Origin: CAYJPA01 sp964371945
Lineage (GTDB): Bacteria; Chloroflexota; Chloroflexia; Thermomicrobiales; UBA6265
Assembly: GCA_964371945.1 (NCBI GenBank)
Contig: CAYJPA010000053.1
Coordinates: 1-40,370 of the forward strand
Direction: 5' to 3'
Length of the DNA stretch: 40,370 nt
In this document: positions 1 through 8,231 of the stretch, in pieces
Layout: each line of letters starts with the position of its first letter
Position numbering within the stretch: position 1 is the first letter of the stretch
Translations under genes and position numbers: made by a program
Notes under the pieces: model-generated
What the model was told of the DNA's origin: nothing
Databases searched by the model: none
Seen by the model: the letters and a program-made list of their open reading frames with translations, nothing else

Positions 1-389
1 TTTGGTCGCCGTTTTGCTCTTCTCTGGCCGAATTGCTCACGCAACGAACAAAATCAACGGTCCGAGATCGACTGAACAGCGAGCTAAACGCTATACAACC
101 GGCATTTGCGCGTCGATTTCGCGGGTTATCAACGCTCGGGCATAGGACGACCGCCCGAGGTTGCCGATTTTGCTATTTTTCAACAGATTTAGATGCGATT
201 GCCCTGCCCGTATGAAGTCCTGTTTCTGCTTTCTGCTTCATCCCTTGGGTTCATCGCCACAACGCTATGACGGCGGGCGGGTCCTTCAGCCAAGCGAGGG
301 AAACTCGCGAACCGTGCGTCAGCCGGTCTCAAGGAGATCCGGCAATCAGAGAACCGCGGCGGCCTCCGTCACTCGATCCGCGAACGAAA
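1..389. other. Left-edge stretch without a supported gene
   Basis: Short open frames exist on the plus strand, but their products are Arg- and Ser-rich, have no recognisable motif and no ribosome binding site. I see no tRNA-like fold and no repeat. The stretch ends at the hairpin that probably terminates the large minus-strand gene. Confidence 0.5.
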
Positions 390-415
390 CGACCCTCGAC
401 GAATGCCGAGGGTCG
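381..415 (-). terminator. Probable intrinsic terminator of the giant Gly-rich gene
   Basis: CGACCCTCG (390-398) and CGAGGGTCG (407-415) form a perfect 9-bp stem with an 8-nt loop. Read on the minus strand, the stem is followed by TTTCGTTTCG, a moderately U-rich tail. It lies about 65 nt past the stop codon of the 479-6808 gene, in the orientation expected for a terminator. Confidence 0.6.
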
Positions 416-437
416 AATCATTAGTTCAGATTTCTTG

Positions 438-468
438 GTGCGCCCGCGAAACGTGTCCGCGGGCGCAC
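438..468. terminator. Second hairpin downstream of the giant gene
   Basis: An 11-bp perfect inverted repeat pairs 438-448 with 458-468 around a 9-nt loop. It is about 10 nt beyond the stop codon at 479. No U-run follows on the minus strand, so it may protect the 3' end or act as part of a tandem terminator with the hairpin at 390-415. Confidence 0.45.
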
Positions 469-478
469 TTTGCAAGAC

Positions 479-3400
479 TTACGCGGCGTTCTTTCTCCGA
501 AGCGCGTATCCCGCTGCCAGCAGCATGAACACGCTGCCGCCGATGATCATCCACGCTTCATCTTGTCCCGCCGTCGCTCCGGCGCCCGTTGAAGGCAACG
601 CCGACACACTCAATACCTCGGCGAGTCCGTCGCCGCCGGTATCGTCGTCGTCATCGACGCTTCCTGGCCCGTAGCCATTGTTGTAGACATCGTCGTAATC
701 CACGCCGCCGCAATCGCCGGTGCAGTCGCCGTCAACTTCGCCGTCACACTCTCCGGTGCAATCGCCGAAGACGTCGCCGCCACAGTATCCTGTGCAGTCG
801 CCCCAGACATCGCCCAAGCACGCACCGACACAGTCACCATCGACATCTTCGCCATCGGCGCACTCGAAGCCGTTGTCATCGGCGCAACCTTGGTACCAGT
901 ACTCGAGACCAAAGCCCGCGGCGCCGACGACCGCTTCGTCGTTTGCGTTGCCGCCATGGCCGCCGGTGCCGTCACCGCTCGTCGCGTCGCCGCCATTGCC
1001 GGCCGCTCCGCCGTTACCGCCGTCGCCACCTTCTCCAGTGCCGCCGGTCGAGTCGCCACCATTGCCCGCGAGCGCGCCGCCGCCGGTTCCGTCTCCGCCA
1101 GTTGCTGTCGTGGAGTTGCCGCCGGCGTTCAGGCCGCCGCTGGTGTTTCCACCGGTGGTTGCTCCGGTCGTTCCGTTGCCACCTGTGGCTGCTCCGGCGG
1201 TGCCGTTTCCGGCGTCAGAATTTCCACCTGTGCCACCGTTTCCGGTTCCGTTTCCACCGGTCAGTCCACCGCCAAGAGTTACGGTGATAACCGTGCCGCC
1301 TTCGACATCGCCGGACGTCGCATCACCGCCGAGGTTAGTCAGGCCGAGGGTGTCGCCACAATCACCGTCGCCGCCAGGTCCGCCGTTGCCGCCCGGCGCG
1401 ACTCCACCACCGCCACCGATACCGCCGACGCCCGTGCAGCCAAGTGTGAAGCTTCCCGCGCCGCCACTATTCGTAACGTTTCCGGCCGCGTCTCCGCCAT
1501 TCGTTGCCGAACCAGTCGTGCTGCCGCCGCCTGCAACGTCACCGGCGTCGCCGCCAGTACCGTTGCCGCCGTTGCCAACACCACCTGGATCAGCATCGCC
1601 GCCGACGCCGTCGCCCGTGTCAGCACTTCCGGCGTCGCCGCCTTCAGCATCACCGCCGCCGGTGTTTCCACCGGTCGTCGATCCGGTGCCGTTGCCGCCG
1701 ATGCCACCATCCGCATCACCACCATCGCCAGGCCCGCCTACGCCGTTGCCGCCGAATGAGTCAGCGTGGCCACCGTCACCCTCGCCGCCGTCGCCGCCTT
1801 GTCCGCCCTGTCCGCCGCCGCCAGGGGAAGCGAATCCGGTTTCAGAGCTCCCGCCGTCACCAGCGATTGCTTCGGCTTCCGCGGCTCCGTTGGCACCATA
1901 GTTCGCTGCGAAAGCATTCGCGTTGCCAGCATGGCCACCAGTGGCGCTTCCGGTTGCCGCGTTCCCCGCGTTGCCGCCGTCGCCGCCATTACCGGCGCTG
2001 CCACCATTACCTTCGCCTGCATCCGCGGTCCCGCCGGTTCCACCCGTGCCGTTGCCGCCGGTTCCGTTACCAGCGTTTGCATCGCCACCGTTACCGCCGC
2101 TATTGAAGCCGCCATCGGTGCTGCCACCGACTGTCGTGCCGCTTGCCGCGTTGCCAGCGGTCGCACTTGCGCCTGATCCGTCGCCGCCGTTGGAGCTGCC
2201 ACCCGTGCCATTTCCGCCGGTTCCGTCTCCGCCGTCGTTATCGAGTCCGATGGTCGCGCCGATTGCGTCGCCGCCTTCGACATTGCCGCTTGTCGCGCTT
2301 CCGCCGACGTTGCCGGCATTGTCAGCGCCCGTGTCATCGCAGGTGCCGCTGCCGCCTGCACCGCCATTACCGCCGACGCCACCGTCGCCACCGTCGCCAC
2401 CAAGTCCGGAGCATCCGATCGTGATCGCGACCACCGAGATCGGAAGAGGTCCGACGATCGGCAGGGGAACGATCAACCCGGAGGTCGTGTTGCCGCCAGT
2501 CGCGTCGCCGCCGATGACCGGGCCACCCGTGGTGTTGCCGAATGCGTCACCCGCTTGGCCGGCACCACCGGTGCCATTGCCGCCAAGGTCACCTTCGCCG
2601 CCGTTGCCATCGCCCGCGATCGCAACGCCGCCGTCTGCACTGCCGCCCGCGGTCACGCCGCCGTTGGTTTCGCCATCAGCATTGCCGCCGGCTCCGCCTT
2701 CAGCCTCGCCGCCCGTCGCATTGCCGCCGGTTCCGCTGCCGCCATCGGCGTCCGCGGTTCCGCCGAAGCCGTCGCCAGCCTCGCCACCATTGCCGGCCGC
2801 GCCGCCGTCGGCGCCAAACGCAATACCGGACGTTCCAGTTCCGCCGTCGCCGCCGATCGCGGTTGCAATCGGATCGGCGCCAGCGCTTGCGGCCACGGCG
2901 TTGGCGTTTCCGCCATGTCCGCCTTCTGCACCACCGCTTGTGGAATCGCCGCCAGCGCCGCCGGCTCCGCCGCTGCCGCCGTTGCCGCCTTCAGCTCCGC
3001 CGCCGTCGGCGGTCCCGCCGTTTCCGCCGGTTCCGATTCCAGCATCATCTTTGCCAGCTTCGCCACCATCGGCACTTCCGCCGTTGCCAGCGATATTACT
3101 GCCGCCACCGGTGTTTCCGCCGGTCGTGCTGCCAGATGTCGCATTGCCGCCGGTCGCATTGCCACCGTCGCCATTGCCGCCATTGGAGTCGCCGCCGTCA
3201 CCGGCGCCGCCCGTTCCCGTTCCACCGTCATTGAGTCCGCCGACTGTTGCGCCGACCGCAAATCCGCCAACAACAGTTCCAGATGTCGCATTTCCGCCGA
3301 TGTTGTCGCCGCCGAAGGTGTCGCCACAACCCGAGGCTCCACCGGCTCCACCGTTGCCAATGGTTCCAGCGTCGCCACCGTCTCCGGAAGCCGCGCCTCC

Positions 3401-6400
3401 GAATAATGTATCGCCCGCTTGGCAACCAACAGTCAGTGCGATGACCGCACCGCTCGTGGTCGTGCCGCCGGTCACATTTCCAGCCGTCACCGCGCCGCCC
3501 GCCGTGTTGCCCGAAGCGTCGCCACCGAGGCCTTGACCACCGGTGCCAGTGCCGCCAGCCGTGGAGTTTCCGCCATTGCCGTCTCCAGCAGTAGCCTCGC
3601 CGGCAGTGGCGTTTCCGCCAACGGTCACTCCACCTGTCGTGTTGCCCGCACCTTCGCCGCCAGCGCCGCCGGTCGCAAGACCACCAGTGGCATCACCACC
3701 GGTTCCGACGCCGCCATCCGCGAAGCCATCGCCGCCAAATGCGTCGCCGCCCTCGGATCCTTCGCCGCCAAAGCCGCCTTCACCACCGTCGGCGTCACCG
3801 GATGTGCCGGTACCGCCATCGCCGCCGATTGCCAGCGCTTCGGCCTCAACTCCGCCGAGGATGACGGACGCTTCCGCGTTGGTGTTGCCACCATGGCCGC
3901 CGATCGCGTCGCCGGATGTGCCGCTGCCGGCCGCTCCGCCGGCGCCACCACTGCCGCCGTTGCCGGACACAGCGATTCCACCAGTCGAATTGCCGCCGTC
4001 GCCACCGTTGCCAGCGCCCGCGATTGCTGTGCCGCCGTCGGCCCTGCCGCCGTCGCCGCCTTCGTTGCCGCCGCCGGAAGTGGTGCCGCCATCGGTGTCG
4101 CCGCTAATCGCGCTGCCACCAGTTGCATCACCACCATCGCCCTCGCCACCGTCGGAGTTTCCACCCGTGGCTCCGCCGCCGATTCCGTCTCCGCCTTCAT
4201 TTGGAAGACCGATGACAATTCCAGCGCCGACATCGCCGACGACGTTGCCCGAGGTTGCATTCCCGGAACGGTTCGATCCGCCGTCCGTGTTGCCGCATGT
4301 CGACGCGCCGCCAGCACCGCCGGCGCCGATCGCTATGGTCGAGCCGTTGCCGCCGTCGCCGCCGTCCGCGGAACAGCCGATTGTGATTGCCAGAATGCCG
4401 GTCGTCTCAGTTGTGCCGCCAAGCGCGGTCGAGCCGGTCACATTGCCAGAGGTCACGTTGCCGCTGGCCGCGCCGCCCGTGCCGTTACCGGCCACGGCAT
4501 TGCCGCCGGCTCCGCTGTCTCCGCCGGCTCCGTCGCCAGCGGTGGAGCTGCCACCGGTCGCTTCGCCGCCGGTCGTATTGCCGCCGGTCGTATCGCCGGT
4601 CGCGTTGCCGCCGGCTCCGCCGGTAGCTTCGCCGCCCAGACCGGTTCCGCCGAATCCGTCGCCGCCGTCAGAGGAAGCCTCGCCACCGTAAGCGTCGCCG
4701 CCGGCCGCTCCGTTACCGCCCTGACCGCCGACTCCGCCCTCTCCAAGGCCGGAGGTGGCATCGCCACCAAGGCCGCCGAAGGACTCGGCAATTGGATCGA
4801 TTCCTCCGGACTCCGCAAGAGCGTTGGCGTTTCCGCCGTCTCCGCTTGTCGCGTCGCCTGACTGGCCGTTGCCGCCGGTGCCGCCAGCGCCGCCGCTACC
4901 ACCGTCACCGGCAGTTGCTTCGCCGCCTGTCGCTTCGCCGCCGTTGCCGCCGTTGCCGTCGCCACCAAAGCCGTCGCCGCCGGCTGCTTCGCCGCCGTTG
5001 CCGCCGGTGTTGTTTCCGCCTTCAGTCAGGTGGCCGGTGGTGTTGCCAGATGTGGCGTTGCCGCCGATCGAATTGCCACCGGATGCATCGCCCGCGTCAG
5101 AGCTGCCGGCTGTCGCATTGCCGCCGGTGCCGTTGCCACCATCGTTGCCGAGGCCAACAACCACGCTGATCGCGTTGCCGCCGCTAACGTCGCCGGTTGT
5201 TGCATCACCAACATCATTGGATCCGCCAGCGGTATTGCCGCATGTGGCATTACCGCCAGGGCCGCCAACCGCACCAGGCGCGATTCCACCGTCGCCACCA
5301 TCGCCACCGTCGACATCGCATCCAAGAGTAAGAACGAGCGCTGGGCCGCCGGTTGTCACGCCGCCGGTTCCGTTGCCGCCGGTCGTAACCGCGCCGGTCA
5401 CGTCGCCGGTTCCGGCTCCGCCTGTTCCGTTGCCAGCCGTGGCATTGCCGCCAGCCGACGCATTTCCACCAGTTGCATCACCACCGGCCGATTCGCCACC
5501 CGTGGCCGCACCGCCAGTGGTCGCTCCGCCGGTCGTATTTCCAGAAGCATTTCCGCCGTCTCCGCCCGTGGCGTCGCCACCAGTTCCGGATCCAGCCTGG
5601 CCTGTTCCGCCGTCCGCGGAAGCAGAACCACCGTTGGCCGTGCCGCCATCAGCGGCGTCGCCGCCCTGACCGCCGTCGCCACCGAACGCTTCGCCTGTTG
5701 TCGCGGTGCCGGCTTCTCCGCCTTCGGCAGTTGCCTCAGCGTTGGCGCCATCCGACGTGCTGTTCGAGCTGCCGCCGTGACCGCCGATTGCTTCGCCTGT
5801 AACGGCGTTGCCCGCGGTGCCGCCGTCGCCGCCGACGCCGCCGTTGCCACCAGTGCCGGAGCCCGCGGTTGCATTGCCGCCGTTACCACCAACACTGCTT
5901 CCACCCGTGCCGCTGCCAGCCGTGGCTGCCCCGCCGGAACCAGCCTCATTGCCGCCACCGATGGTCTCGCCGCCGGCAGTGGCGCCGCTCACGGCCGCGC
6001 CGCCGGTTGAAGCGCCAGCGGTCGCGTCTCCGCCGGTTGAATCACCAGCGGTCGCAACTCCACCAATGCCGTCGCCGCCGGTGTTGCCACCGCCGGCAGT
6101 CACGGCAAATGCGATTCCGCCGGAGACATCGCCGGACGTCGCATTACCACCGAGGTTTGCGCCACCGGTGGTATTCCCTGCTGTTCCATTGCCGCCTGCG
6201 CCGCCAGCCGCTACGCCGCCAGTGCCGCCGTCGCCGCCGTCTGCCGACGAGCCAATGGTCACCGCGAGAACGCCGCCGCCGGTCGTTGTGCCACCGGTGG
6301 CCGAGCCACCATTTGTTGCACCGCCGGTCGTGTTACCTGACGCATTGCCGCCGATTCCGGCGCCACCGGTTGCCGTTCCGCCAGCATCGGCATCCCCACC

Positions 6401-6808
6401 GATCGCGTTGCCGCCGGTCGCGTTGCCACCGGTGGCCGCGCCACCAGTGGTGTTGCCGCCGGTGGTATCGCCGGAGGCGTCGCCGCCGTCTCCGCCGATC
6501 GCATTGCCGCCGGTGCCCGCGGCGCCAGAGCCGTCGCCGCCGTTGGCAGAGGAACTGCCACCGGTGCCTGAGCCGCCCGCTGCACCGCTGGTGCCCGCGC
6601 CGCCGCTTCCGCCGGTTGCGGTACCGCTGGTCGCGTCTCCGCCGCCGCTACCGGTCGAAGTGCTCGTCGAGTCATCGAAACGCGTGACTGTCGAGGTTGT
6701 CTTCGAACCGCCGGCCGCGTCCACGCCTTGCGCATATGTGAACGTGCTGAAGATCATCAGCAGAGCGCCCACCAATCGCAAGATCGTATACGTCTTCAAT
6801 TTCTTCAC
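479..6808 (-). CDS. Giant Gly-rich repeat surface protein with LPSTG anchor
   Basis: This 2,109-residue secreted protein has unknown function. The start is a GTG at 6808, chosen because GGGAGGA lies just upstream and the product then begins with a clean signal peptide (VKKLKTYTILRL, a hydrophobic stretch, then an Ala-rich cleavage zone near residue 30). Almost all of residues 50-2000 is built from short Gly-rich units such as GGNAT, GNTTGG and GDGG. These are organised into six long units of 310-340 residues. Units 2-6 each carry two cysteines 24-32 residues apart. The C-terminus has a 10-Cys region with four 12-residue repeats, an acidic DDDDD stretch, LPSTG at residues 2071-2075, a hydrophobic segment and an RRK tail, the layout of a sortase substrate. 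No sortase is in the window. It resembles PE_PGRS proteins only in composition. A surface stalk or matrix role is inference. Confidence 0.85.
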   Translation of the reverse strand: MKKLKTYTILRLVGALLMIFSTFTYAQGVDAAGGSKTTSTVTRFDDSTSTSTGSGGGDATSGTATGGSGGAGTSGAAGGSGTGGSSSANGGDGSGAAGTGGNAIGGDGGDASGDTTGGNTTGGAATGGNATGGNAIGGDADAGGTATGGAGIGGNASGNTTGGATNGGSATGGTTTGGGVLAVTIGSSADGGDGGTGGVAAGGAGGNGTAGNTTGGANLGGNATSGDVSGGIAFAVTAGGGNTGGDGIGGVATAGDSTGGDATAGASTGGAAVSGATAGGETIGGGNEAGSGGAATAGSGTGGSSVGGNGGNATAGSGTGGNGGVGGDGGTAGNAVTGEAIGGHGGSSNSTSDGANAEATAEGGEAGTATTGEAFGGDGGQGGDAADGGTANGGSASADGGTGQAGSGTGGDATGGDGGNASGNTTGGATTGGAATGGESAGGDATGGNASAGGNATAGNGTGGAGTGDVTGAVTTGGNGTGGVTTGGPALVLTLGCDVDGGDGGDGGIAPGAVGGPGGNATCGNTAGGSNDVGDATTGDVSGGNAISVVVGLGNDGGNGTGGNATAGSSDAGDASGGNSIGGNATSGNTTGHLTEGGNNTGGNGGEAAGGDGFGGDGNGGNGGEATGGEATAGDGGSGGAGGTGGNGQSGDATSGDGGNANALAESGGIDPIAESFGGLGGDATSGLGEGGVGGQGGNGAAGGDAYGGEASSDGGDGFGGTGLGGEATGGAGGNATGDTTGGNTTGGEATGGSSTAGDGAGGDSGAGGNAVAGNGTGGAASGNVTSGNVTGSTALGGTTETTGILAITIGCSADGGDGGNGSTIAIGAGGAGGASTCGNTDGGSNRSGNATSGNVVGDVGAGIVIGLPNEGGDGIGGGATGGNSDGGEGDGGDATGGSAISGDTDGGTTSGGGNEGGDGGRADGGTAIAGAGNGGDGGNSTGGIAVSGNGGSGGAGGAAGSGTSGDAIGGHGGNTNAEASVILGGVEAEALAIGGDGGTGTSGDADGGEGGFGGEGSEGGDAFGGDGFADGGVGTGGDATGGLATGGAGGEGAGNTTGGVTVGGNATAGEATAGDGNGGNSTAGGTGTGGQGLGGDASGNTAGGAVTAGNVTGGTTTSGAVIALTVGCQAGDTLFGGAASGDGGDAGTIGNGGAGGASGCGDTFGGDNIGGNATSGTVVGGFAVGATVGGLNDGGTGTGGAGDGGDSNGGNGDGGNATGGNATSGSTTGGNTGGGSNIAGNGGSADGGEAGKDDAGIGTGGNGGTADGGGAEGGNGGSGGAGGAGGDSTSGGAEGGHGGNANAVAASAGADPIATAIGGDGGTGTSGIAFGADGGAAGNGGEAGDGFGGTADADGGSGTGGNATGGEAEGGAGGNADGETNGGVTAGGSADGGVAIAGDGNGGEGDLGGNGTGGAGQAGDAFGNTTGGPVIGGDATGGNTTSGLIVPLPIVGPLPISVVAITIGCSGLGGDGGDGGVGGNGGAGGSGTCDDTGADNAGNVGGSATSGNVEGGDAIGATIGLDNDGGDGTGGNGTGGSSNGGDGSGASATAGNAASGTTVGGSTDGGFNSGGNGGDANAGNGTGGNGTGGTGGTADAGEGNGGSAGNGGDGGNAGNAATGSATGGHAGNANAFAANYGANGAAEAEAIAGDGGSSETGFASPGGGGQGGQGGDGGEGDGGHADSFGGNGVGGPGDGGDADGGIGGNGTGSTTGGNTGGGDAEGGDAGSADTGDGVGGDADPGGVGNGGNGTGGDAGDVAGGGSTTGSATNGGDAAGNVTNSGGAGSFTLGCTGVGGIGGGGGVAPGGNGGPGGDGDCGDTLGLTNLGGDATSGDVEGGTVITVTLGGGLTGGNGTGNGGTGGNSDAGNGTAGAATGGNGTTGATTGGNTSGGLNAGGNSTTATGGDGTGGGALAGNGGDSTGGTGEGGDGGNGGAAGNGGDATSGDGTGGHGGNANDEAVVGAAGFGLEYWYQGCADDNGFECADGEDVDGDCVGACLGDVWGDCTGYCGGDVFGDCTGECDGEVDGDCTGDCGGVDYDDVYNNGYGPGSVDDDDDTGGDGLAEVLSVSALPSTGAGATAGQDEAWMIIGGSVFMLLAAGYALRRKNAA
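704..847 (-). repeat. Four tandem 36-bp units coding Cys-x3-Cys repeats
   Basis: Four consecutive 12-residue units (812-847, 776-811, 740-775, 704-739) follow the pattern acidic-V-x-G-D-C-V/T-G-x-C-x-G. Each contains a GDC followed three residues later by a second Cys. Two more cysteines precede the block, giving ten in this part. The block sits just before the LPSTG anchor, so it would be close to the wall. Disulfide or metal-bound compaction is inferred from the regular spacing. Confidence 0.85.
1330..6270 (-). repeat. Six long repeats of about 0.93-1.0 kb inside the giant gene
   Basis: A hydrophobic strand followed by Gly-Cys (VxAxTIGC type) recurs near 6250, 5320, 4376, 3421, 2411 and 1440, so the period is 0.93-1.0 kb. 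Each copy continues with GGDGG runs, a second Cys in a TCGNT-like motif, a strand ending in GLxN, and a GHGGNANA-like block. In the first copy both cysteine positions are replaced (Ser187 and Ala210). In the second copy they are Cys497 and Cys523. Confidence 0.8.
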
Positions 6809-6990
6809 GTCAGTCCTCCCGATTGCCCAGGGTCCCTCCCGGACCCTTTCCCGCACAGTTGCTTCGCCAGCGACTGTGATTTTGCTGCCCCGAGGCAGTT
6901 CGATCTCGCTCAGGGCCCGCTACGACATAGACGCTCCAATGCATCTTGCAGGTCGATCGGGGTCAGACCTTGGCGAACAGAACATAATGC
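6809..6990 (-). promoter_or_regulatory. Folded 5' leader of the giant gene
   Basis: Two hairpins precede the GTG start. The upstream one pairs 6854-6863 with 6869-6878 (10 bp, one G-U pair, 5-nt loop). The one nearer the gene pairs 6830-6835 with 6841-6846 (GGGTCC with GGACCC). Its loop on the mRNA reads GGGAG and runs into GG, a second copy of the GGGAGG used as ribosome binding site at 6814-6820. No known riboswitch consensus was recognised. Confidence 0.4.
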
Positions 6991-8231
6991 ACACCTGAAT
7001 AATCTCACGATACCCCCCCTGTTCGGCTGAGCCGGCGATTCTTCTGAGTAGCACCAGACACACCAAAACCCGGATAGCGCTCTTCATAAGCACTGCCCGG
7101 GCCGAAATGCCCTGTCTGCCCCCTCGTTCCCCGTATCACAACCAGATCGTCCTCCGTATCCGGTGCGAATGAGAATCGCATCTCTTCGATTGTCGCCGCC
7201 CGGCTTGAATGAATGATTTGCCCTTCAGCCTCACCCGTCAAGCACTCACCAGAGCGATAAGAACGCCAATCGCCGCGTTCGCCGCAACGATTGAAAGTTC
7301 TCCCGTCTCCGTCGCAAAACGCGCATCAGAGTGCTACCCACCTTTTGCGCGCTCCCGACCGAACCGGGTTTGTGAACCTCTGCGCCGCATCTTACAGGGT
7401 CTTCGCGGGCGACGCAATACATATTTGCACTCATCTTTGGTCCGGAATCGATGCATTTCCAGTCACCCAGTCAGGGGATGCGCCTACATAAAGCATAATC
7501 TGACACCCACGGAACATCCGAGATAGACAGACGATTACCGAAATCCCGCCACTGTTGCTTCCGCTGAATGAGCTGTTCATCGTGTGTGTTCCCATGCAAA
7601 TCACAATCGATCGCAACGCGGCCGTCCGCCAATCCATGTGTTGTCGCAAGCAACACTGAACGAACACTTCCTCCTTCCGAATCGTGCGCAGGCGTGGCGC
7701 GCACCATATAGACGGAGTCCGACTGGCCGATCACGGTGATTGGGTCGATCGCTTGACGCGCTCCTGTTCCTCGGAATCCGATGTCATTCTCAGCTGAGCA
7801 ACCGGTTCGCCGAGGTTGCTTCATATTATATAAGCAGCATACCGCTGCTGCCGCGTCGATTCTCCGAGCTGAACATTGCGTTGGGTTTCCGAGCTCGCGA
7901 GGAATGGCGCTAATTGGAAGGCAGACCGGGTAGCCGGTCATTTCCGCACGTTCGAGACATCATTGCCACCTTCTTGATCGATCTGAGTCCCACAAAGGAT
8001 ACGCACAGTTGACCGCGGCATTTGATGGAATTGGCCACGCCCTCCTGGCAATACAATAGAAGGGACTGCTCAAGCAAGGGCGAATTCACCGTCATCCGAC
8101 TAGCGGTGCTGTTACCATCCTTGGTAGCATCGCATTCCCGTGTGGCCTTCTGGTAGCGGCGCCCCGCCGCTGCAACTCGCTGCCGGTCGGATTGCGGTTT
8201 GGCACTAGTCGACATTGTGAGAGGATGAACC
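6991..8231. other. Gene-poor stretch of about 1.2 kb
   Basis: Between the giant gene's leader and the propeller gene there is no open frame with a recognisable domain, typical codon use or a ribosome binding site. The longest minus-strand frame (7471-7941, 156 residues) has no family I know. Base composition is visibly less GC-rich than the genes on either side. An AT-rich patch with TATAAT on the minus strand lies near 7833-7842, next to a GCAGC/GCTGC hairpin. Decayed genes or an unrecognised RNA cannot be excluded. Confidence 0.5.

Noticed and set aside
479..6808. PE_PGRS or collagen-like identity for the giant protein
   Set aside because: No PE domain is present, and the repeats are not Gly-x-y triplets except for a few residues. 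The similarity is only in glycine content.
720..6998. Long plus-strand Pro-rich open frames opposite the giant gene (up to 537 residues)
   Set aside because: They are the complement of glycine codons (GGN read backwards gives proline and related residues). They have no signal peptide, domain or ribosome binding site, and the minus-strand frame is continuous and well formed.
7471..7941. 156-codon minus-strand frame as a gene
   Set aside because: No known family, no ribosome binding site and unlike codon use. Kept only as part of the gene-poor stretch.
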